A stretch of 64,000 nt of DNA. It comes from Glycocaulis albus. Lineage in GTDB: Bacteria; Pseudomonadota; Alphaproteobacteria; Caulobacterales; Maricaulaceae. Location: positions 186,001 through 250,000 of the forward strand of contig NZ_BMFS01000003.1 in NCBI RefSeq assembly GCF_014639075.1, given 5' to 3'. The position numbers were made by a program, and so were the translations under genes. Below, piece by piece: positions 47,785-56,899 of the stretch (positions within the stretch are counted from its first letter, which is position 1; each line of letters opens with the position of its first letter). The notes below the pieces were generated by a model. It was not told the DNA's origin, did not search any database, and saw only the letters and a program-made list of their open reading frames with translations.

Positions 47785-48368
47785 CGGAGCTGGTACTGGC
47801 CTCCGGTTCGGCATCAAGGCGCGCCATTCTGGAAAAGGCCTGTGTTCCCTTCACCATAGATCCGGCCGATATCGATGAAGGCGCGGTGAAGGCGCGATTT
47901 GCCGGAACGCCGGCCGCGCTCGCGCTGGAGCTTGCCCGGCAGAAGGCACTTGCGGTTTCGCCGCGCCAGGCGGGGAAACTCGTGCTGGGCGCCGATCAGG
48001 TGCTGGAATTCGAGGGCCGGGCCTATGACAAGTCGCGCGATCATTCAGAGGCCCGTGCGCGCCTAGAAATGTTGCGCGGCAAGGCTCATGCGCTTGTCGG
48101 CGGGCTGGTACTGGCGCGCGATGGCGAGATTGTCTGGCAGCATCAGAGCCGTTGCGAGATGCAGATACGCGAGGTCTCCGATGCCTTTCTCGACCGGTAT
48201 ATGCGAGAGGCCGGGCCGATCCTGACTGCGGGCGTGGGCGGTTACGCCTATGAAGGCCTCGGTGCCCAGCTCTTTGAGCGGGTTGAGGGCGATTTCTTCG
48301 CGGTTCTGGGCCTGCCACTCCTGCCCTTGCTCGGTGCCTTGCGCCAGCACGGTGTGCTTGAGCCATGA
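47781..48368 (+). CDS. maf: Maf family nucleotide pyrophosphatase
   Basis: 195 residues. Maf proteins hydrolyse canonical or modified nucleoside triphosphates such as dTTP, UTP or m7GTP, limiting their use. N-terminus ELVLASGSASRRAILEKACV is the Maf signature; LGADQVLEFEGRAYDKSRDH and the late AGGYAYEGLGAQLFERVEGDFF-like segment (GVGGYAYEGLGAQLFERVEG) complete it. Its bases suggest YceF/Maf class uncertainly. Overlaps its neighbours by 4 nt on both sides. Confidence 0.94.
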   Translation: MTELVLASGSASRRAILEKACVPFTIDPADIDEGAVKARFAGTPAALALELARQKALAVSPRQAGKLVLGADQVLEFEGRAYDKSRDHSEARARLEMLRGKAHALVGGLVLARDGEIVWQHQSRCEMQIREVSDAFLDRYMREAGPILTAGVGGYAYEGLGAQLFERVEGDFFAVLGLPLLPLLGALRQHGVLEP

Positions 48369-49201
48369 CCGGGCCCGGTCTGAAAGCCGGAGTGGCCGGC
48401 TGGCCGGTCGCCCACTCGCTCTCGCCGCTGATGATGGAGGCGTGGCTGGCCGATGCCGGCCTTGCCGGGAGCTATGAACGCATTGCTGTAGAGCCTGACG
48501 CGTTTGCCGCCACCGTGTCGCGCCTGCGCGATGAAGGGTATTGCGGGATCAATGTCACCCTGCCGCACAAAGAAGCTGCGCTCGCTCTGGCCGATGAGGC
48601 AAGCGAGGGCGCGCGCGCCTGCGGCGCGGCGAATGTTCTTATGTTTGGCGCCAGCGGTGTATCGGCTGACAACACCGATATTGCCGGCGTCCGGGCCGCG
48701 CTTGATGAGGCGGGCTGGCAGGCGGGAACGGGCCCTGTAGTACTCATCGGTGCTGGCGGAGCGGCACGGGCAGCGCTTCATGTGCTCACGGCTGACGATA
48801 CGCCGGTCCGGATCATAAACCGCAATACGGGCCGGGCGGCACAGCTTGTCCGCTCCATGGGCTGCGCGGCTGAAGTTCACGCGCTGGCGGACGCAGGGGC
48901 AGCGCTTGAGGGCGCGCGCCTCGTCATCAACGCGACCTCGCTTGGCATGACCGGCCAGCCTGCCCTGACCTTGCCGCTCGACATTCTGCCCGCCAGCGCG
49001 GCCGTCTTCGACATGGTGTACGCACCGCTCGAGACGCCCCTTCTGAAGCAGGCGCGGGCGCGCGGGCTGAAGAGCGCGGACGGGCTTTCCATGCTGATCG
49101 GACAGGCCCGCCCGGCCTTCGAGATGTTCTTTGGCCAGCCGGCGCCTGCCGGTACGCCGGTCAGGGCCATGCTGGAGGCCGCGCTGGAGGTCCGCACATG
49201 A
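48365..49201 (+). CDS. aroE: Shikimate dehydrogenase
   Basis: 278 residues. NADPH-dependent reduction of 3-dehydroshikimate in aromatic amino acid synthesis. Substrate site [16 protein letters not shown] and [17 protein letters not shown] (Lys catalytic, SLSP motif), NADP fold [16 protein letters not shown], and [19 protein letters not shown] at the C-terminal end. Overlaps maf and coaE by 4 nt. Confidence 0.97.
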   Translation: MTGPGLKAGVAGWPVAHSLSPLMMEAWLADAGLAGSYERIAVEPDAFAATVSRLRDEGYCGINVTLPHKEAALALADEASEGARACGAANVLMFGASGVSADNTDIAGVRAALDEAGWQAGTGPVVLIGAGGAARAALHVLTADDTPVRIINRNTGRAAQLVRSMGCAAEVHALADAGAALEGARLVINATSLGMTGQPALTLPLDILPASAAVFDMVYAPLETPLLKQARARGLKSADGLSMLIGQARPAFEMFFGQPAPAGTPVRAMLEAALEVRT

Positions 49202-49806
49202 TTACCGTCGCGCTGACAGGCTCCATAGGCATGGGCAAAAGCACGACCGCCTCGCTGTTTGCGGCCGAAGGCATACCCGTCTTCGATGCGGACGCAGCGG
49301 TGGCCGACATGTATGCGCCAGGCGGCGAGGCGGTGACACCGCTCAGCATGGCCTTTCCAGATATTGTGGCTGACGGGTGTGTGAACCGGGACAAGCTGAG
49401 CGCTCATCTGAAAAGGCAGCCGGACGATTTCGCGCGCCTTGAAGCCATCGTGCACCCGCTGGTAGCCGCCCGCCGCGCCGCTTTCCTGGAACAGGCCCGC
49501 GCTGACGGCGCCTGGTGTGTGCTGTTCGACATTCCGCTCCTGTTCGAGACGGGGATGGAGGCCCATGTCGATGTGGTCGTGGTCGTGTCGGCCCCCGCGG
49601 ACATCCAGCGGACACGGGTGCTCGCCCGCGACGGCATGCATGCTGAAAAGCTGGACATGATATTGTCCCGGCAGACCCCGGATGCGCACAAGCGCGACCG
49701 GGCCGATTTCGTCATCGACACATCAAAAGGTGTGGATGATGCCCGCCATCAGGTGCGCGCCATTCTGGATGCCTTGCGCAAACGCCGTCAGAATCCCGGC
49801 CCATGA
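49198..49806 (+). CDS. coaE: Dephospho-CoA kinase
   Basis: 202 residues. Last step of CoA synthesis. P-loop [31 protein letters not shown] (acceptor site), [16 protein letters not shown] and [23 protein letters not shown] are all family-typical. Overlaps aroE and dnaQ by 4 nt, so it is translationally coupled in the origin-proximal operon. Confidence 0.97.
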   Translation: MITVALTGSIGMGKSTTASLFAAEGIPVFDADAAVADMYAPGGEAVTPLSMAFPDIVADGCVNRDKLSAHLKRQPDDFARLEAIVHPLVAARRAAFLEQARADGAWCVLFDIPLLFETGMEAHVDVVVVVSAPADIQRTRVLARDGMHAEKLDMILSRQTPDAHKRDRADFVIDTSKGVDDARHQVRAILDALRKRRQNPGP

Positions 49807-50489
49807 GAGAGATCATTTTCGACACCGAGACCACAGGCCTCTACCCGCTCGAGGGCGACCGGGTGACCGAGCTGGGCTGTGTGGAGGTCTTCAACATGAT
49901 CCCCACCGGCCGCGAGTTTCATGCGCTCATCAACCCTGATCGCGATATTCCTGCCGAGGTCACCGCGATCACCGGGCACACGCGCGAAATGCTGCGCGAC
50001 AAGCCCCATTTTGAAGAGGTGGCACAGGACTTCATCGACTTTGTGGGCGATGCGGTGATGGTAGCGCATAATGCGCCCTTCGACCGCGGCTTCATCAATA
50101 TGGAGCTGACGCGCGCCGGCCTCGACCCCTATCCCGACAGCCGCTTCAAGGATACGGCGGCCATGGCCCGCGAGCGCTTTCCAGGCTCGCCGGCCAATCT
50201 CGATGCGCTGTGCAAACGCTTTGATATCTCGCTGGAAAGCCGCACCAAGCACGGCGCCCTGATCGACGCCTACCTGCTGGCCGAAGTCTATCTGGAGCTT
50301 AATGGCGGGCGCACGCGCGCGCTCGACTTTGCCGGGCTGGAGGGCAGAGACCGTACGGTACGCTATGCGCCGCGTCCGCCGCGCCCGGCGGCGCTGCCGC
50401 AGGCCAGCACAACAGAAGAGCGTGCCCTCCATGCGGCGTTCGTTGCCGAGATGGGAGAGGCACGCATCTGGAAAAAATTCGGCGTATAG
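49803..50489 (+). CDS. dnaQ: DNA polymerase III epsilon subunit (3'-5' proofreading exonuclease)
   Basis: 228 residues. DEDDh exonuclease that proofreads for the replicative polymerase. Exo[18 protein letters not shown] (Asp, Glu), Exo[20 protein letters not shown] (Asp), Exo[19 protein letters not shown] (His, Asp). Followed by a linker and a C-terminal hydrophobic segment that in E. coli contacts the alpha subunit. Last gene of the five-gene coupled run; convergent with secB, 10 nt apart. Confidence 0.97.
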   Translation: MREIIFDTETTGLYPLEGDRVTELGCVEVFNMIPTGREFHALINPDRDIPAEVTAITGHTREMLRDKPHFEEVAQDFIDFVGDAVMVAHNAPFDRGFINMELTRAGLDPYPDSRFKDTAAMARERFPGSPANLDALCKRFDISLESRTKHGALIDAYLLAEVYLELNGGRTRALDFAGLEGRDRTVRYAPRPPRPAALPQASTTEERALHAAFVAEMGEARIWKKFGV

Positions 50490-50499
50490 ACGGCCCTGA

Positions 50500-51003
50500 T
50501 CAGGCGTTGCCGGCCGGCGGGTTTGCAGCGCCACCTTGCGCGCGCTGGGCCAGCTGCTGGCGGTAGAGGGCCGCAAAGTCCACCGGCTCCAGCATCAGGG
50601 GCGGGAAGCCGCCATTCTGCGTTGCGCTGGCGACGATCTCGCGGGCAAAGGGGAAGGTCAGGCGCGGCGCCTCGACCAGCAGGAAGGCTTCACGCGCCTG
50701 CTCGTCCATGCCGCGGATCTGGAACAGGCCAGCATAGCTCAGCTCGCACACAAACAGGGTCGCGTTTTCACGCTGCGCCTTTGCCGACAGCAGAAGTTCC
50801 ACCTCGAAATTCTCGCTGTCCAGGGCGCGCACGCGCACATCAATCCCCAGATCGATATTGGGCTGGGCCGCACTGCCGCGCAGCGTGTCCGGCGCGCCGG
50901 GGTTTTCAAAGGAGAGGTCCTTCACGTACTGCCCCAGTATTCTCACGCTCGGCCCGGCGGGCGGGTTGGCGCTCTGGTCGGGTGTGTTGGGGGTGTCAGC
51001 CAT
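50500..51003 (-). CDS. secB: Protein-export chaperone SecB
   Basis: 167 residues. Tetrameric cytosolic chaperone that holds preproteins for SecA. GPSVRILGQYVKDLSFENPGAP is the family N-terminal motif; VELLLSAKAQRENATLFVCELSYAGLF and LLVEAPRLTFPFAREIVASATQNGGFPPLMLEPVDFAALY (core PFAREIVASATQNGGFPPL) follow. The acidic SecA-binding tail of enterobacterial SecB is replaced by a Gln/Ala/Asn tail. Divergent from the Tim44-like gene across 254 nt without an evident feature. Confidence 0.97.
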   Translation of the reverse strand: MADTPNTPDQSANPPAGPSVRILGQYVKDLSFENPGAPDTLRGSAAQPNIDLGIDVRVRALDSENFEVELLLSAKAQRENATLFVCELSYAGLFQIRGMDEQAREAFLLVEAPRLTFPFAREIVASATQNGGFPPLMLEPVDFAALYRQQLAQRAQGGAANPPAGNA

Positions 51004-51257
51004 GATCGGTGCAAGCTCCTGTGGACGTTTACCGGCTTTTTGTATCGAAGTGCCGGCAGCAGGGCTGGAATGTGCCCGCTTCCCTTTGCAAGGTCTGGGC
51101 GGGTAGCATGGCGCGCCCTGGCGGGCAAGCCGGTGTTCGGTGGCGCCCTGTCAAACCGCAGCCTGCATTGCACGGGCTGACCTGAGTGGCCTGACGGCCT
51201 ATATGGTTAGGCAGGGACGGGCACAGATACCGCCGGAGCCCGGTGGCAAAGAGGTGC

Positions 51258-51941
51258 ATGCGCGTGGAATTGTTGCAGATACTCTTTTTCGCGGGCCTTG
51301 CCGTGTTCATCGGCATAAGGCTGTACATGGTGCTGGGCCGCCAGGTCGGGCGCTCGCCCGAAGAACATGCGCGTGAAGAGGCCGAAAAATCTGTCGCCCG
51401 CGAGGCGTCTGTGCCGGCCCGCGAAACGGCCGGTATCCAGGATGCATCCGCGCCGGCGGCAGCGGCGCTGAGCGCCGTTGATGTCGAGGAGGCCGCCTAT
51501 GATGGCCTTGAGGCCATTGCGGATGCCGACCCGGGCTTTGACGCGGCAGAGTTTGTCCAGGGCGCTCGCGCGGCTTATGGCATGATTGCCGGCGCGTTCG
51601 CGCGCGGGGATGTGGATGCTCTCGAGCCATTGCTGGCTCCGCGCGTGATGAAAGCCTATCGCGAGGCGATCGAGGCGCGCGCCGCCAAGGGTGAAACCCT
51701 GACGACCGAGATTGACCGCATCAAGGAAACGCGGCTGCAGGAAGCTTCCCTTAACGGGCCCAAGGCCAAGATCAAGGTGCGATTCGTCGCCGAGATCGCC
51801 CATGAGACCCGCGCTGCCGACGGCAGTGTGGTTTCAGGCGATATCGCGGCGCTGCACCCGGTAGCGGAGATCTGGAGCTTTGAGCGCGATGTCACGAGCG
51901 ACAACCCGAACTGGCGGCTTTCCGCCGTGCGCCCGGCCTAG
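51258..51941 (+). CDS. Tim44-like membrane protein
   Basis: 227 residues from ATG 51258, four nt after AGAGG. One N-terminal membrane segment (ELLQILFFAGLAVFIGIRLYMVLG), a charged low-complexity linker (residues about 35-80), then a Tim44-like domain (FVQGARAAYGMIAGAFARGDVDALEPLLAPRVMKAYREAI in parts; TEIDRIKETRLQEASLNGPKAKIKVRFVAE). RLYMVLGRQVGRS-like starts are usual for this alphaproteobacterial family (R-LG-R-G). Related TimA proteins in some alphaproteobacteria support membrane-protein function and are inner-membrane. The gene next to secB fits a protein-translocation theme, but this is inference. Confidence 0.87.
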   Translation: MRVELLQILFFAGLAVFIGIRLYMVLGRQVGRSPEEHAREEAEKSVAREASVPARETAGIQDASAPAAAALSAVDVEEAAYDGLEAIADADPGFDAAEFVQGARAAYGMIAGAFARGDVDALEPLLAPRVMKAYREAIEARAAKGETLTTEIDRIKETRLQEASLNGPKAKIKVRFVAEIAHETRAADGSVVSGDIAALHPVAEIWSFERDVTSDNPNWRLSAVRPA

Positions 51942-53115
51942 TGCGCTTGCGGCGCTCTGTCTGACCCTTGTCCTGACAGCCTGTGCCAGCGTGCCGGACG
52001 CGCCCTCCACGGGCCCGCGCCCGCCTGCTGCGTCTTCGCTCGATCTGCGTGTTCTGCCAGGCTTCGATGCGCTTGAAGGCTGGCAGACCCATGATGCGCG
52101 TGCTGCCCTGTCCTCTTTCGGGCAGAGTTGCACCGCGATCCTGCGCCGGCCCGCCGACAGGCCCCTGAATGACCGTGCACCCCATGCGGGCCGTGCCGGC
52201 GACTGGCATGATGTGTGCCGCGAGGCCTTGTCGCTGCTCGCCGGCAATCTGGATGCCCGAAGCGCCCGGCAGTTCTTTGAGGCCCGCTTCCGCCCTGTGG
52301 CCGTTGGCGGCGAGGGCCGCCTGACCGGCTATTACGAGCCGATGGTCGAGGCGCGCTACTACCCTGATCCGGAATTTTCCATGGCAATACGGGCGCGGCC
52401 GGGCCTGTCTCCGCGCGGGGACATGTCCCAGCTCATAGCCGGTCTGGATGCAGCCCGGTTCGGCGGGGCGGACGAGGCGCGCCCGCGCGCCGAGATCGAG
52501 GCGATGAATATCGGTGTGCCGCTGGCCTGGGGGCGGCCGATAGACGTGTTTTTCATGCAGATTCAAGGCTCCGGACGCCTGGTCTTTGATGATGGCTATC
52601 AGCGCCGCGCGGCCTTCGCGGCCCATAACGGGCACCCTTATGTGTCTATCGGGCGGCTGCTGCTGGACCGGGGCGAACTGCCGCCGGGACAGGCATCGAA
52701 ACACCATATCGAAAACTGGCTGATCCGTAATGGCCCGACCGCCTGGACACCGCTGTTCAACGAAAATCCGCGCTATGTGTTCTTCGACCTGCAGGAGATT
52801 GCCGATCCGGGTGCCGGCCCGATGGGATCGCAAGGTGTACCGCTGACGCCGATGGCGAGCCTCGCCATTGACCCGGCCTTTCATGCCTGGGGCGTGCCGG
52901 TCTTCATACAAGGGGAGGTGTCCGGGCAAGGACGCTGGAACGGGCTGGTCATTGCGCAGGATGCCGGCGGGGCGATCACAGGGCCCGTGCGGGGTGACCT
53001 TTTCTTTGGCTGGGGTGACGAAGCCGGACAGACAGCCGGGCGGCAGAACAGTTTTGCCCGCTGGCACCTGCTCTTGCCGAGCCATCTCGCAGCGCGCCTT
53101 GCGCGCACCTCATGA
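51889..53115 (+). CDS. mltA: Membrane-bound lytic murein transglycosylase A
   Basis: 408 residues. Cleaves peptidoglycan glycan strands, releasing 1,6-anhydro muropeptides. A signal peptide with lipobox LTAC (LCLTLVLTACASV) predicts an outer-membrane lipoprotein. Domain signatures: GRLTGYYEPMVEARYYPD, PIDVFFMQIQGSGRLVFDDG, and the 3D-type motif AQDAGGAITGPVRGDLFFGWGDEA with its catalytic Asp. Start ATG 51889 lies 53 nt inside the upstream gene with GGAG 11 nt before it; a TTG at 51880 is less likely. Coupling to the Tim44-like gene is likely. Confidence 0.95.
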   Translation: MSRATTRTGGFPPCARPSALAALCLTLVLTACASVPDAPSTGPRPPAASSLDLRVLPGFDALEGWQTHDARAALSSFGQSCTAILRRPADRPLNDRAPHAGRAGDWHDVCREALSLLAGNLDARSARQFFEARFRPVAVGGEGRLTGYYEPMVEARYYPDPEFSMAIRARPGLSPRGDMSQLIAGLDAARFGGADEARPRAEIEAMNIGVPLAWGRPIDVFFMQIQGSGRLVFDDGYQRRAAFAAHNGHPYVSIGRLLLDRGELPPGQASKHHIENWLIRNGPTAWTPLFNENPRYVFFDLQEIADPGAGPMGSQGVPLTPMASLAIDPAFHAWGVPVFIQGEVSGQGRWNGLVIAQDAGGAITGPVRGDLFFGWGDEAGQTAGRQNSFARWHLLLPSHLAARLARTS

Positions 53116-53121
53116 GGGGTC

Positions 53122-53679
53122 ATGGCGGGTCCGAGGCGCACCCTGACAGCGGAAGAGCGTGCCTTGTGGCGCAAGGTCTCGCGCACGGCGCGGCCGCTGC
53201 CGGGTGAGCGTGCGCGGGTTGCACTCCCATCCTCTGCGGAGGATTTTGCAAGCCTGCTCAAGCGGCCTTCGGGAAGTGCAATTGGCGCCCTCAACACCGG
53301 CGCAGCGCGCCCGCCTGTCGAACGCGGCGGCGAGCGCAAGGTACGCCGCGGGCGCGTGGAGATTGACGCGCGCATAGACCTTCACGGCGAAACCGCGGCC
53401 CGTGCCCGCCAGATGCTCCTGGCCTTCCTGTCGCGCGCGGCGATCAAGGGTCATCAGACGATTCTCGTGATAACCGGCAAGGGCGCGGGCATGCGGGCCG
53501 AGGATACGCGCCGGTTCGAGCCATGGCAGGCTGATGCGCCTTCTTTGCCCGGCGTGTTGCGCCGGTCGCTCCCCTTATGGCTTGCCGAGCCGGAGTTCTC
53601 GGTGCTCGTCAGCGGCTATGCGTCAGCCCATGCGCGCCATGGCGGCTCGGGGGCCTTCTATGTCATGCTGCGCCAATGA
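53122..53679 (+). CDS. Smr/MutS2-type domain protein
   Basis: 185 residues, six nt after mltA. A basic, flexible N-terminal half (RRTLTAEERALWRKVSRTARPL is typical of this alphaproteobacterial family) precedes a C-terminal Smr domain: IDLHGETAARARQMLLAFL (the LDLHG motif), ILVITGKGAG and PEFSVLVSGYASAHARHGGSGAFYVML. Smr domains bind or nick nucleic acids; stand-alone versions act in RNA surveillance in some bacteria. Overlaps queG by 4 nt. Confidence 0.9.
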   Translation: MAGPRRTLTAEERALWRKVSRTARPLPGERARVALPSSAEDFASLLKRPSGSAIGALNTGAARPPVERGGERKVRRGRVEIDARIDLHGETAARARQMLLAFLSRAAIKGHQTILVITGKGAGMRAEDTRRFEPWQADAPSLPGVLRRSLPLWLAEPEFSVLVSGYASAHARHGGSGAFYVMLRQ

Positions 53680-54809
53680 GCACTGCCAGCCTTAGCGAGA
53701 CGGTGCGGGCGATGGCCCGCGAGGCCGGATTTGACGGCGTGCGCATCACCCGCGCCGATACGCCCTGGGAGGCGGGAGACCGGCTTCGCGCCTTCGTGGA
53801 GGCGGGTCATCACGGCAGTATGGGCTGGATGGAAGACACGCTGGAGCGGCGTGTCCACCCCACTGCCATGTGGCCGGAGGCCCGCTCGGCGGTGGTGGTG
53901 GGGCTCAATTACGGGCCGGACCATGATCCGCTGGAGGATCTGAAGAACACCGGCCGCGCCGTCATTTCGGTCTATGCGCGCAACCGGGATTATCACGATC
54001 TTCTCAAAAAACGCCTCAAACAGATGGCCCGCGCCTTTCATGGCGAGACGGGCAAGGGCGTGAAGGTCTTTGTCGATACCGCGCCGCTGATGGAAAAGCC
54101 GCTCGCGGCCCTTTCCGGTCTGGGCTGGCAGGGCAAGCATACAAATCTGGTCAGCCGGGACTGGGGCAGCTGGCTGTTTCTGGGCGTGATGCTGACCGAG
54201 GCCGAGCTTGAGCCCGACGCGCCGGAAACCGATCATTGCGGGTCGTGCCGGGCCTGCCTGGATATCTGCCCCACAGACGCGTTCCCTGCACCCTACAGGC
54301 TCGATGCGCGCCGCTGCATCTCCTATCTCACCATCGAACACAAGGGGCCGGTACCGCGCGAATTCCGGGCCGCAATGGGCAACCGCATCTATGGCTGCGA
54401 TGATTGCCTGGCGGTGTGCCCCTGGAACAAGTTTGCCGCGCGCACGGCCGAAACCGCCTTTCATGCCCGCGCCGAGCTGGAAGCACCCTTGCTGGCGGAG
54501 CTTTCGCGGCTGGATGATGCCGGGTTCCGGGCCTTCTTCACGGCCTCGCCCATCAAGCGCATTGGACGGGACAGGTTTGTACGCAATGTGCTGATTGCGC
54601 TCGGCAATGATAGCGGTGCGGCGGCGCTGGACGCGGTCCTGGCACGGCTGGATGATGAGAGCGCGCTGGTGCGCGGCGCGGCGGTCTGGGCCCTGTCGCG
54701 CCTGGATGCGGCGCGCTTTGAAGCTGAACGTGAGACGCGGTTGCCGGCCGAAACGGATGGGGATGCCGCCGCCGAATGGACGCGTTCAGATGCAGGCGCA
54801 GGCGGCTGA
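53676..54809 (+). CDS. queG: Epoxyqueuosine reductase QueG
   Basis: 377 residues from ATG 53676, overlapping the Smr gene stop (ATGA). Cobalamin- and [4Fe-4S]-dependent last step of queuosine synthesis in tRNA. N-terminal catalytic domain with HHGSMGWMEDTLERRVHP and VVVGLNYGPD; then WQGKHTNLVSRDWGSWLFLG; two clusters CGSCRACLDICPTDAF and CDDCLAVCPWNKFA; a C-terminal HEAT-like repeat (NVLIALGNDSGAAALDAVLARLDDESALVRGAAVWAL in parts). Complete QueG layout. Confidence 0.97.
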   Translation: MSTASLSETVRAMAREAGFDGVRITRADTPWEAGDRLRAFVEAGHHGSMGWMEDTLERRVHPTAMWPEARSAVVVGLNYGPDHDPLEDLKNTGRAVISVYARNRDYHDLLKKRLKQMARAFHGETGKGVKVFVDTAPLMEKPLAALSGLGWQGKHTNLVSRDWGSWLFLGVMLTEAELEPDAPETDHCGSCRACLDICPTDAFPAPYRLDARRCISYLTIEHKGPVPREFRAAMGNRIYGCDDCLAVCPWNKFAARTAETAFHARAELEAPLLAELSRLDDAGFRAFFTASPIKRIGRDRFVRNVLIALGNDSGAAALDAVLARLDDESALVRGAAVWALSRLDAARFEAERETRLPAETDGDAAAEWTRSDAGAGG

Positions 54810-54881
54810 AGGGTTTTCCCCGGTGCAGGCACTGCCTACATGAGCGCAGGTTTCATTTCTCCCAGACTGCAAGGACCGCCC

Positions 54882-56183
54882 ATGACCGATCTGTCGCCGC
54901 GCGAAATTGTTTCTGAACTGGACCGGCATATTATCGGCCAGCATGAAGCCAAGAAGGCGGTGGCTATCGCGCTGCGCAATCGCTGGCGCAGGAAGCGTGT
55001 TGATGAACATTTGCGCGCCGAGATCACGCCGAAAAACATCCTGATGATCGGCCCGACCGGGGTCGGCAAGACGGAGATTTCAAGGCGTCTGGCCAAGCTT
55101 GCCGGCGCGCCTTTCCTGAAGGTGGAGGCTACCAAGTTCACCGAGGTCGGCTATGTCGGGCGCGATGTTGACTCCATCGTGCGTGATCTTGTCGAGATCG
55201 CGATCTCGCTGGTACGCGAACGCCGCCGCGAGGAAGTGCGTCCGCGCGCGGAGGAAGCGGCTGAAAAGCGCGTCCTGGACGCGCTGGTCGGCCCCGGTGC
55301 CAGCACGACTACGCGCGACAGCTTCCGGCGCAAGCTTCATGCCGGGGAGTTGGCCGACAAGGAGATAGAGATCGAGCTGGTTGATGATGCCAACCCGTTG
55401 CAGGGGCTGGACCTGCCGGGCATGGGCGGTGTCGGCATGATCAATCTGGGAGACATGCTGGGCAAGGGCATGGGGCGGCGTCGCAAGACTATCCGTACCA
55501 CCGTGCGGGAGGCCTATGATCCGCTGCTGCAGGAAGAGGCTGACCGGCTTCTCGACGACAGCCAGATCCAGGCCGAAGCGGTAAGACTGACCGAGAATGA
55601 AGGCATCGTCTTTCTGGACGAGATCGACAAGATTGCAGCCCGTTCCGAAGCGCGCGGGGCCGATGTGTCCCGCGAAGGCGTACAGCGTGACCTCCTGCCC
55701 CTGATCGAGGGGGCAACCGTGGCCACGAAGTATGGCCCGGTGAAGACCGACCATGTGCTGTTCATCGCCTCGGGTGCGTTTCACGTGACCAAGCCGAGCG
55801 ACCTGTTGCCGGAGCTTCAGGGCCGTCTGCCGATCCGTGTCGAGCTGAAAGCCCTGACCCGCGATGATTTCCGCGCCATACTGACCGAGCCGGAAGCGAG
55901 CCTTGTCACCCAGTATATCGCCCTGATGGCCACGGAAGGGTTTGAGCTAAGCCTTGATGACAGCGCGATCGGGGCGATTGCCGATTATGCCGCGGAAGTG
56001 AATGCGAGCGTGGAGAATATCGGCGCGCGCCGGCTGCACACCATTCTGGAGCGCCTGGTGGAGGAGATCAGCTATACGGCGTCTGACCGTTCGGGCGAAA
56101 CGCTGGTGATCGATGCCGATTACGTGCATGAGCGCGTGAAGACGCTGGCTTCGAACGCCGATCTGTCGAAGTTCATCTTATAG
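54882..56183 (+). CDS. hslU: HslU, ATPase subunit of the HslUV protease
   Basis: 433 residues from ATG 54882 ([20 protein letters not shown]), with AAGGA seven nt upstream; an ATG at 54840 adds 14 non-family residues. AAA+ unfoldase that feeds HslV. Walker [16 protein letters not shown], pore loop [20 protein letters not shown] (GYVG), Walker [16 protein letters not shown], sensor region [24 protein letters not shown] and the C-terminal NADLSKFIL that docks into HslV. All functional sites look intact, yet hslV, normally adjacent, is not in the window. Confidence 0.97.
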   Translation: MTDLSPREIVSELDRHIIGQHEAKKAVAIALRNRWRRKRVDEHLRAEITPKNILMIGPTGVGKTEISRRLAKLAGAPFLKVEATKFTEVGYVGRDVDSIVRDLVEIAISLVRERRREEVRPRAEEAAEKRVLDALVGPGASTTTRDSFRRKLHAGELADKEIEIELVDDANPLQGLDLPGMGGVGMINLGDMLGKGMGRRRKTIRTTVREAYDPLLQEEADRLLDDSQIQAEAVRLTENEGIVFLDEIDKIAARSEARGADVSREGVQRDLLPLIEGATVATKYGPVKTDHVLFIASGAFHVTKPSDLLPELQGRLPIRVELKALTRDDFRAILTEPEASLVTQYIALMATEGFELSLDDSAIGAIADYAAEVNASVENIGARRLHTILERLVEEISYTASDRSGETLVIDADYVHERVKTLASNADLSKFIL

Positions 56184-56199
56184 GCCGAACGGCGCTTTT

Positions 56200-56246
56200 C
56201 CCTCGTCCTTCGAGACGCTTCGCTGCGCTCGCCCTCAGGACGAGGG
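56200..56246. repeat. Palindromic extragenic repeat after hslU
   Basis: Perfect 10-bp stem (ccctcgtcct / aggacgaggg) enclosing cgagacgcttcgctgcgctcg, itself with a small cgag/ctcg stem. This arrangement closely resembles a family of REP-like elements seen widely in alphaproteobacteria. It sits between the convergent hslU and L,D-transpeptidase genes and could act as a bidirectional terminator. Confidence 0.65.
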
Positions 56247-56278
56247 TGGCAACCCGCACCAAATTCGCGTTTCGTCCC

Positions 56279-56782
56279 CTAAGCCTGGATTTCCAGCGTG
56301 CTGGCTGTGGTCATGTCCCTTAGCAGCTCCAGAAGCTCATCGCGCGCCAGCGCGATGCAGCCCTCGGTCGGCTTGTAATCATCGCTGGCGCAATGCAGGA
56401 AAATCGCCGACCCCATGCCCGGCACGGGCGGATTGTCGTTATGGCCAAGCACCACAACGACATCATAAAGCCCGTCCTGGCGCGTCATCACCTCGTGGCT
56501 CGCCGGCCAGGGGAGGCGCACCGGCCGGTTATAGGCGGGATCGGCGGGCGCATCGCACCAGCCATCATCAGGCCGGATCGGCTGCAAGGGCAGCGCGGTT
56601 TGCGGTTTCTCCAGCCTGTCCGGGCGCCACAGGGCGCGCCGGACAGGCCAGATGCCTGCCGGGCTGGCCCCGTCCCCTTCGCGCTTGTCATGGGCTGGAA
56701 TGACGCCTGAACGGCCAAGCGCGCAGCGCAAGGTCTTGCCTCCAGCCCGCAGCTTGCCACCGGTGTGTGCAACGATCTTCAT
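56279..56782 (-). CDS. L,D-transpeptidase (YkuD)-like protein
   Basis: 167 residues. The motif FLHCASDDYKPTEGCIALAR is the catalytic region of YkuD-family L,D-transpeptidases: His then G-C with the nucleophilic Cys, although Ser/Thr-His-Gly before the Cys is replaced by Thr-Glu-Gly. Ahead of it GRSGVIPAHDKREGDGASPAGIW matches the family's KREGDGxTPxG stretch. No signal peptide is evident, typical of this short subgroup, so the site of action is uncertain. Role presumed in peptidoglycan cross-linking or editing. Confidence 0.88.
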   Translation of the reverse strand: MKIVAHTGGKLRAGGKTLRCALGRSGVIPAHDKREGDGASPAGIWPVRRALWRPDRLEKPQTALPLQPIRPDDGWCDAPADPAYNRPVRLPWPASHEVMTRQDGLYDVVVVLGHNDNPPVPGMGSAIFLHCASDDYKPTEGCIALARDELLELLRDMTTASTLEIQA

Positions 56783-56899
56783 GGCTTAAGCTTGGCGCGG
56801 TGATGCGCCCGAAGGCAAGCGGCGGCAGGCAGTTGGCGTGAGCGGGCAACGCGCACTATGTATGCTTACTGCGCCTATCGCATGGAGGTTTGACCCGTC

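Noticed and set aside
55777-55792. Fourth parS-like sequence (cgtttcacgtgaccaa) in hslU
   Set aside because: Only 12 of 16 bases match and the palindrome is broken; it encodes the conserved HslU stretch AFHVTKP, so protein conservation explains it.
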